DNA of 10,665 nt, from positions 1 to 10,665 of the forward strand of contig CAZBNU010000139.1 in assembly GCA_964493075.1 (NCBI GenBank). Reading direction: 5' to 3'. A program made the position numbers and the translations under genes. The stretch's first letter is position 1, and every line of letters begins with the position of its first letter. The notes under the pieces are model-generated. The model had not been told where the DNA came from. It saw nothing but the letters and a program-made list of their open reading frames with translations, and did no database searches. Below, one piece after another: positions 5,451 to 10,665 of this stretch. This stretch comes from SLFT01 sp964493075. GTDB lineage: Bacteria > Hydrogenedentota > Hydrogenedentia > Hydrogenedentales > CAITNO01.

Positions 5451-8400
5451 CTATTGCAGAATATCCGGCTGCCATTGAATATCAAAGGGGGAGCCTGTGG
5501 CGCGCAAACGTATGCGGGTGGCTTCACGCACCACAGAGGTCGCTGTGGGACCGATGACAGGCAACCGTTCCACCAGTCCCGCCACCCCCTGAAAAATGTC
5601 AAGGGAGACCTGCACATCGGTTTGCATTTGCCTGAAGTCTACCAGTCCTGTTGCGGCAATGGCATACGACGGGCTGCCCGCAGTGCAGTTTTCCAGTTGC
5701 GCAAGGCCGTTGCGCATGGATACCCGCAAGGCGGCTTCGTCATAGGTAAGGCCTTCGTCCTGCAGGGAAGGCATGCGCAACGACAAGATTTCCTGGTTGC
5801 GCAGCAGGCTGGTCAGGCGCGTGGCAAAGCCAAGTTTTCCCAGCGATCCGTTCCAAAGGCGCAACCGGAATTTTGCATCCATACGGCGAAACCCTTCTTT
5901 GCCGGTGGGCATCTGCACCTCCACGGTGCCCGTCGCAGTGCCGGTCAGTTCCCGTTCCTGTTTGAAAATTAATTTTTCGGCATGCGCCATATCTGCGCCT
6001 TCCACCGCCAACTCCGCGTAGATGGCTACCGGTTTTCGGGCGCCGGCCTGATCCGGTTGCAGCCGGGCCCGTCCCACAATCGTTCCGTTTCCAACACGAA
6101 ATTTCAGGTCTTCAGCCGTGATGATCTCAGGGCTAAGCTGCGCCGTAGTCTGGATGTTTCGAATAATACCCCGCTTATAAGCGACTTCCTCCAGTCTCAT
6201 TGCCAGCGTTCCGTTGATGTTCGGCATGGTCATGCCGGTCTCGCGGGGAGAATCAAGACCGCGTATTTTCGCAAGCAATTCGCCTGCGTCCTGAAACCGG
6301 TTTAGATCAAAATGCGCCCCACTTAGCGAAGCTTGCCACAGTGTGTCGTTGCGTGAAGCGTCCAGACGACAATCGAACCCGTTGCCCCGCAGCGATATGC
6401 CGCGTAGTTCTGTTTTGCTTTCGTCGTGAATGACAATGCCGTTGACTGTGCCCAAAGCCTGTTCCTGCAGCAACGTCGCCTGTATTTCCTGCAGTTGCGC
6501 CTGCACATAAAGCGGTTGTGTATTAAACGAGAGGAGCGCCTCGCCCTCAAGATGGATATCGGGGGAAATGAGGCGTTGTACATTTTCGAGGGGCACAGTA
6601 ACCTCGCGTGCCTGAAAGTTGCCCGTGCCATTGTGATGCAATGTAAGGGATTGCTCATCCAGCAGCAGGTCAACCGTTGTCACCTGAAAACCGACACCCT
6701 GAATTGCGGCTCGCGCAGGCGTTTCGGGCGCCTTGTATACCCACGGCATCCAACGCACTGCGCAGGGTGTGGCATCCAGGGAAAGGACAAAGGGCATTCC
6801 CGCCTGAATTTGTTCGTAACGGATTTGTACCAGCCCTTCCGTCTCCAATGGCAGGGGAGCAAGGCCGGACACGTCACGTTGCAGGTTCACATGTTTGAGT
6901 AGCACTGGCAGCGGCAGGGCACACTGAAAGTGCCTTTCGCCCAAATGCCAACCGCCTGAAAGTTCTCCCTGAAAATACAGCAGCGGGTCGGTCTGGCTGC
7001 GCAATTCCACCAAGCTGGTAGCACCGGTTTCAGAAGGCATTGCCACGGAAAAGGTCAGCCCTGTCTGGCCATAGGCTTCGGCAATAATTCCTGCCGCAGG
7101 AATGCGCCAGTTGGTTTCCGGCAACAACGTCCCTGCCGCAACGCCCAGGTCGAGGTTAATTTCACCGACTGCCTGATGGGCGCGAATGTCATACACGCCC
7201 TCACCAAGCAGCGTGCCAAGATGTTCCGATGTGCAGGTTGCGGCGACTCTGATTTTATGGCTATCCATCTTGCACGTACCCGAAAATGCGTTGATCTGGT
7301 CTGTAAAAAACGGGGTGTGAATAGAAGCAGCGACATTGTGCAGGGCGCCGTCGAGGCGCATAGGGGTGGAAGTATTTTCGTTGAGCGTCAGCGCAAGAGC
7401 GGCAATATCCAGCCGTCCCTTCAGATTGCTTACGGGCAGGGTTGTCATGATGCTGGATAGCGGCACATCAGCGAGTTGAATGGAACCAGAAAACAACGCT
7501 TCAGGGTCGTTGCCGGGCAGGGGATGCACCGTACCCTGGAGCAGGCTGCCGCCAAATCTTACGTCCTCAAGAGACAGGGTATTGTCTTCAAAAAGAAAGG
7601 CCGCCTCCACATTCGGAAAAGCGATTGGTGCAAGGCCGGTATCCTGTTTCAGGGAAATGCGACACTCTGACAGACGGCCTTTGCACCGGGGAAGAATCAT
7701 GTTTCGACTGTTTGCCATATACACACCGGCTATCTCTTCCAGGTGTATGCTGCCTGAAAAGGAATCCAGGCGATGGGCCAGTGTGGGCGACAACCATTGC
7801 AGGTGTTCCTTTTTGACGGTGCCGGAGGCCTGCAATCCATAGGCGATGGTTCCTGCGGCAACATCGGGATCCAGTGTCCCGGTGATTGTCCAGCCGCCTC
7901 CCACCATTTTCTTCAACGCAATTTGTCCTTCTACAATTTTGGCTTCCATCTGCAGATCAGGAAGAACCGCGTGCCCGTGCAAATCGGTAAGGTTAATTCC
8001 TGTTGCCGTTATCGTTCCGGAAACAAGTCGTGGAACCGGATCAATATGCATCCCGGCCAGGAGGTCTGTAATGGTGATGGCCGCTTTTTCCGATGCCTGT
8101 AGTTTCAACATGGGCAGTTGCACCCAATCCAGCGCCAGCTTTGTCAGGGGCGGTTGCAGTGCTGCGCGATGCAGGTGCAGTGCAGCTTCGCCCGCCATCG
8201 GTATCGTGGCGTCTGCAAGTAATTCCAGTCCCGGGGACTGCCACCGCAGGTCGTTGACAATAAAGGCATTCTGCTGCCACCAGGCTTTGGCATCAAACGC
8301 GCCACGGGCTATATCGTCACCGGAAGTAATGGCGGCATCTCCCGTCATGTGAAAGGCAATATCATTGAATCCCTCGCCGGTCAGGGTGCTGTGCAACACG

Positions 8401-9137
8401 CCGGAAATCTGCACGGGTTTTCCTGATTGTGAAAGGGCAAGTTTCCGGGAAAAGGTGATTGCACCCTGCCCTGTCAACAGGAGTGGCTGGCTTGTGCGCC
8501 GCTCCAACTGCAACACGGCAGACAGATGCGCCGTATTCGCGGCGCTTATTGTCTCTGCGGTGAAGGCCAGTGCAATTTCCGGGGACATCAGGTCTTTGAT
8601 ATGCACCTCTCCCACGGCAATCTCGCGGGTATCAACCACTACCTGAAAGGTTTCCACGGCCACCGATTCGAGGGCAAGCTGAATGGGCTTGTCAGAAGCC
8701 TGTGGCGTCTGCTGCTGCACTGCGTCCACCATCTGGTTCAGGTCGCTCATGGCGGCGTCATATTCCCCCGAGACCGTAGCCTGCATGTGGGGTATGGACA
8801 CTGTTGTGATGCGGACTTGTCGTCGTGCAAGGCGACGCCAGTCCATAAACACATCGCAGGTGTCCGCGTGAAAGTGCAAGGTCTCTGTGCCGGCATGTAT
8901 GCCGTGAAACCGTACCCGGAACACCGGCAGGAAAGCGATGCTGATCCCTTCCATCTGCACCGGCATCCCCACCGCCGCCGTCAGTTGAGATTCTATTTCA
9001 TGCTGCAACGTCTCACCGCCCAGCAGGCGCAGCGGCACAACGTGCAGCGACAGGGCAAGGGCAAGACAAAGCAGCAGAATCGCCAGTACCTTGCGGCTCT
9101 TGCGTTGCTTGCGTCGTTTTGATGAAATAGCACCCAT
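5451..9137 (-). CDS. Large AsmA-like envelope protein (1228 aa)
   Basis: The protein has a short basic cytoplasmic head (SKRRKQRKSRK), one N-terminal membrane helix (about residues 17-33, VLAILLLCLALALSLHVV), then a very long periplasmic region rich in beta-type alternation. The segment after the helix (ESQLTAAVGMPVQMEGISIAFLPVFRVRFHGI) is the AsmA N-terminal pattern. The last ~150 residues (LRLWNGSLGKLGF...LLRNQEIL...GLTYDEAAL...GLVDFRQMQTDVQVSL) resemble the AsmA C-terminal domain found in YhdP-type proteins. Known relatives form hydrophobic grooves bridging the inner and outer membranes and help move phospholipids or assemble envelope components; that role is inferred here. The start is uncertain: ATG 9137 has only a weak GGAA upstream; ATG 9158 and TTG 9173 are in frame but have no ribosome-binding site. 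TAG at 5451-5453. Confidence 0.85.
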   Translation of the reverse strand: MGAISSKRRKQRKSRKVLAILLLCLALALSLHVVPLRLLGGETLQHEIESQLTAAVGMPVQMEGISIAFLPVFRVRFHGIHAGTETLHFHADTCDVFMDWRRLARRQVRITTVSIPHMQATVSGEYDAAMSDLNQMVDAVQQQTPQASDKPIQLALESVAVETFQVVVDTREIAVGEVHIKDLMSPEIALAFTAETISAANTAHLSAVLQLERRTSQPLLLTGQGAITFSRKLALSQSGKPVQISGVLHSTLTGEGFNDIAFHMTGDAAITSGDDIARGAFDAKAWWQQNAFIVNDLRWQSPGLELLADATIPMAGEAALHLHRAALQPPLTKLALDWVQLPMLKLQASEKAAITITDLLAGMHIDPVPRLVSGTITATGINLTDLHGHAVLPDLQMEAKIVEGQIALKKMVGGGWTITGTLDPDVAAGTIAYGLQASGTVKKEHLQWLSPTLAHRLDSFSGSIHLEEIAGVYMANSRNMILPRCKGRLSECRISLKQDTGLAPIAFPNVEAAFLFEDNTLSLEDVRFGGSLLQGTVHPLPGNDPEALFSGSIQLADVPLSSIMTTLPVSNLKGRLDIAALALTLNENTSTPMRLDGALHNVAASIHTPFFTDQINAFSGTCKMDSHKIRVAATCTSEHLGTLLGEGVYDIRAHQAVGEINLDLGVAAGTLLPETNWRIPAAGIIAEAYGQTGLTFSVAMPSETGATSLVELRSQTDPLLYFQGELSGGWHLGERHFQCALPLPVLLKHVNLQRDVSGLAPLPLETEGLVQIRYEQIQAGMPFVLSLDATPCAVRWMPWVYKAPETPARAAIQGVGFQVTTVDLLLDEQSLTLHHNGTGNFQAREVTVPLENVQRLISPDIHLEGEALLSFNTQPLYVQAQLQEIQATLLQEQALGTVNGIVIHDESKTELRGISLRGNGFDCRLDASRNDTLWQASLSGAHFDLNRFQDAGELLAKIRGLDSPRETGMTMPNINGTLAMRLEEVAYKRGIIRNIQTTAQLSPEIITAEDLKFRVGNGTIVGRARLQPDQAGARKPVAIYAELAVEGADMAHAEKLIFKQERELTGTATGTVEVQMPTGKEGFRRMDAKFRLRLWNGSLGKLGFATRLTSLLRNQEILSLRMPSLQDEGLTYDEAALRVSMRNGLAQLENCTAGSPSYAIAATGLVDFRQMQTDVQVSLDIFQGVAGLVERLPVIGPTATSVVREATRIRLRATGSPFDIQWQPDILQ

Positions 9138-9177
9138 AAAATTCAGTTCCGAGATCATCCGCAATAAAAACAACGGC

Positions 9178-9204
9178 AGTATATATCAGTTGCGCTATTG
9201 TAAA
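9178..9204 (-). promoter_or_regulatory. Candidate promoter of the AsmA-like gene
   Basis: On the minus strand TTTACA (9199-9204) and TATACT (9178-9183) are 15 bases apart, a short spacer. It lies just after the terminator of the tRNA gene and about 40 bp before the chosen start codon, so position favours it more than the spacing does. Confidence 0.4.
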
Positions 9205-9217
9205 CAGTCCTTTGCGC

Positions 9218-9256
9218 AAAAGAAGAACGCGCCGCACGTGAACCACGTACAGCGCG
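9218..9256 (-). terminator. Intrinsic terminator of the tRNA-Asp gene
   Basis: On the minus strand: CGCGC, 3-base bulge, ACGTG, loop GTT, CACGT, 3-base bulge, GCGCG, then TTCTTCTTTT. The stem begins 8 bases after the tRNA CCA end and separates the tRNA from the AsmA-like gene. Confidence 0.8.
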
Positions 9257-9264
9257 GGATTGGC

Positions 9265-9341
9265 TGGCGGAGACGACGAGACTCGAACTCGCGACCTCCG
9301 GCGTGACAGGCCGGCGTTCTAACCGACTGAACTACGTCTCC
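9265..9341 (-). tRNA. tRNA-Asp (anticodon GTC), CCA encoded
   Basis: 77 bases fold as a standard cloverleaf on the minus strand. The acceptor arms are GGAGACG (9335-9341) and CGTCTCC (9269-9275). The D arm is GTTC/GAAC. The anticodon stem CCGGC/GCCGG holds the loop CTGTCAC, giving anticodon GTC. The T arm has TTCGAGT in its loop. The discriminator base is G, as expected for aspartate tRNA, and CCA is in the genome (9265-9267). Confidence 0.97.
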
Positions 9342-9372
9342 GCATAAGATATTGCTCTGCCAAGGCGGGGAA

Positions 9373-9402
9373 AGCATAGCAAATACATCAAGCATTTTGC
9401 AA
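9373..9402 (-). promoter_or_regulatory. Candidate promoter of tRNA-Asp
   Basis: TTGCAA (9397-9402), 18 bases, TATGCT (9373-9378) on the minus strand. A transcript would begin about 25 bases before the mature tRNA 5' end. Confidence 0.5.
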
Positions 9403-9595
9403 ATAATTTCCACCCACCAGAACAATCATGGTAGACCACATGAAAATAGGGGCGCTACCGCAACCCGGGGAATGTAGATATAGCGTTGTTGCTTGCAGGT
9501 TAACGTCCATGCGTTTGGTCTTGGCATCAATTTCGCGATTACTCCCCCATGCAGTTCAACAGAGCTTCCGATTTTTTGTATACGAACAAGGTTTG
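9403..9595. other. Intergenic stretch without a supported gene
   Basis: Between the divergent tRNA promoter and the promoter of the second pseudopilin gene I see no supported gene. Two short open frames cross it (9428-9628 plus, 9426-9653 minus); neither has a ribosome-binding site or a recognisable product, and both run over the pseudopilin promoter core. Confidence 0.6.
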
Positions 9596-9613
9596 CTGGA
9601 ATATGGTATAATT
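9596..9613 (+). promoter_or_regulatory. Promoter core of the second pseudopilin-like gene (extended -10)
   Basis: CTGGAATATGGTATAATT contains a perfect TATAAT (9607-9612) with TG one base upstream, an extended -10 that can work without a good -35. Sixteen of 18 bases match the core at 2546-2563 in front of the other pseudopilin gene. The predicted 5' leader is about 115 bases, against about 15 for the other copy. Confidence 0.6.
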
Positions 9614-9733
9614 CACACGGAATACTAATTGCATGCTTACTGTTATCTAACATGAATTGAATTTATAGTTTTTGTGCCGACGTCTCAAAGGAGACAGAGG
9701 CTGTTTTCTTAACCTCGTAAAAGGAGATATGTT

Positions 9734-10665
9734 ATGACGAAAAAAGGATTTACACTGATAGAACTGCTGGTGGTTATTGCCATCATCGGTATTCTGGCAG
9801 CGATACTGCTGCCAGCGCTGGCCCGTGCCCGTGAAGCAGCCCGGCGTTCCAGCTGCCAAAACAACCTGAAACAGATGGGGGTGATATTGAAGATGTATGC
9901 CAATGAATCGCCCGGCGAAAAGTTTCCCTCCATGCAGGGCGGGTATTTGCCGTGGCGAAGTGTGACTGGGCGTGCGCCTACATTGGATTTGGCCCCGAAC
10001 ATTTTTGCGTTATATCCTGAATATCTTACAGATGCTATGGTGCTGGTATGTCCGTCCGATGTAGAAGCCGGCGAAGCGGATACCCTGTTTCGTGATACCA
10101 ATACAGGCGATCTTTGCGTGGGCAGCTATACAGTGCCTTCTAGCGACAACAAACAAAGATGTGCCAGCGTAACGGACATTAGTTATGGATATTTGGGCTG
10201 GGCCATAGATCGATATACGCCCAGTAGCGGTGAGGCTTCTTTTGCTACGCTTACGAGCGTTTTGAGCCTTTTGGGGCCAACGGCACCGGACATTGCTCCT
10301 GAAGATACCGGGCCCACTCAGTTGGTTGCCCTAGTGGAAGGATTGTTTGCTGCTGATGGAGTGCTTATCAGCTTTGGAAAAGGCGCCAACAATCTCTTGG
10401 CAGACGAGGCAACAGCCCTTAACAAGGCGTTTGATAATGATATTGATTTAACAAATTCTTCTTACCCTCTTCAGGGTAATGGGGCATCAAATAAAATTTA
10501 TCGCCTTCGTGAAGGTGTCGAACGGTTTATGATCACGGACATCAATAACCCGGGAGCAAGTGCTATGGCACAGAGCAGCCTGCCCATCATGTTTGACCAG
10601 ATCGCCACGGTAATTACCAGTTATAACCATATTCCCGGCGGATCCAATATCCTTTACATGGATGG
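9734..10665 (+). CDS. Type II secretion-like pseudopilin, paralogue 2, truncated by window edge
   Basis: ATG at 9734 with AAGGAG (9721-9726) 7 bases upstream; 310 codons are read before the window ends, and no stop is reached. The class III signal (MTKKG, cleavage before Phe6, Glu10, helix to about residue 30) and the following ARAREAARRSSCQNNLKQ are identical or nearly so to the gene at 1555-2526. The middle regions differ in length and sequence (LVCPSD at 104-109 is shared), and the proteins converge again from KIYRLREGVERFMITDINN (254-272) to NHIPGGSNILYMDG near the end. This pattern of conserved ends and a variable middle suggests surface-exposed diversification. By comparison with the paralogue, 30-40 residues are missing at the C-terminus. 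Role: probable pilus-like subunit or exported protein of the envelope; partners not in the window. Confidence 0.9.
   Translation, partial: MTKKGFTLIELLVVIAIIGILAAILLPALARAREAARRSSCQNNLKQMGVILKMYANESPGEKFPSMQGGYLPWRSVTGRAPTLDLAPNIFALYPEYLTDAMVLVCPSDVEAGEADTLFRDTNTGDLCVGSYTVPSSDNKQRCASVTDISYGYLGWAIDRYTPSSGEASFATLTSVLSLLGPTAPDIAPEDTGPTQLVALVEGLFAADGVLISFGKGANNLLADEATALNKAFDNDIDLTNSSYPLQGNGASNKIYRLREGVERFMITDINNPGASAMAQSSLPIMFDQIATVITSYNHIPGGSNILYMD

Noticed and set aside
5295..5972. A 225-codon plus-strand frame
   Set aside because: It runs through the REP-like repeats and then antisense to the AsmA-like gene; the product resembles no protein.
8526..9122. A 198-codon plus-strand frame antisense to the AsmA-like gene
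   Set aside because: Histidine- and arginine-rich shadow translation without any recognisable domain, opposite a convincing gene.
9426..9653. A 75-codon minus-strand frame between tRNA-Asp and the second pseudopilin gene
   Set aside because: No ribosome-binding site, no recognisable product, and it covers the promoter core shared by the pseudopilin genes.

Overview
The window looks like a scaffold of an uncultured Gram-negative bacterium, most likely from the Hydrogenedentota or a related lineage near the Planctomycetes-Verrucomicrobia group. The main clue is a pair of paralogous pseudopilin-like proteins with the N-terminal class III (FTLIELLVV) signal followed by a LLPALARAREAARRSSCQNN stretch and a C-terminal H-x10-DG motif; this lineage carries many such genes. 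An AsmA-type envelope protein and a GT9 glycosyltransferase agree with a cell having an outer membrane. The taxonomic call is inferred from protein style, not from a marker gene.

Layout. At the left edge is the 3' end of a Na+/solute symporter gene (+ strand). It meets the rest of the window tail to tail at a hairpin terminator (487-513). Everything from about 9341 down to 537 is on the minus strand. In transcription order this is: tRNA-Asp with its terminator; a 1228-residue AsmA-like protein; a cluster of REP-like palindromes; two diverged copies of a ~137 bp leader sequence flanking a 10-N assembly gap; a sugar-nucleotide epimerase coupled to a GT9 glycosyltransferase; a pseudopilin-like gene; and four tiny genes of 39-66 codons in a row whose products all begin MK(H/R)I. 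At the right edge a second pseudopilin-like gene runs off the window on the + strand.

How the parts relate. The epimerase and GT9 enzyme probably make and transfer a sugar for a surface glycan, and the AsmA-like protein belongs to the family that handles lipid traffic to the outer membrane. The two pseudopilin-like genes share an 18-base promoter core (16 of 18 identical) although they lie about 7 kb apart in opposite directions, so they may be co-regulated. The least explained parts are the four-gene array of tiny MK(H/R)I proteins (537-1433) and the duplicated leader beside the assembly gap, which suggests that a paralogous gene is missing from the assembly.
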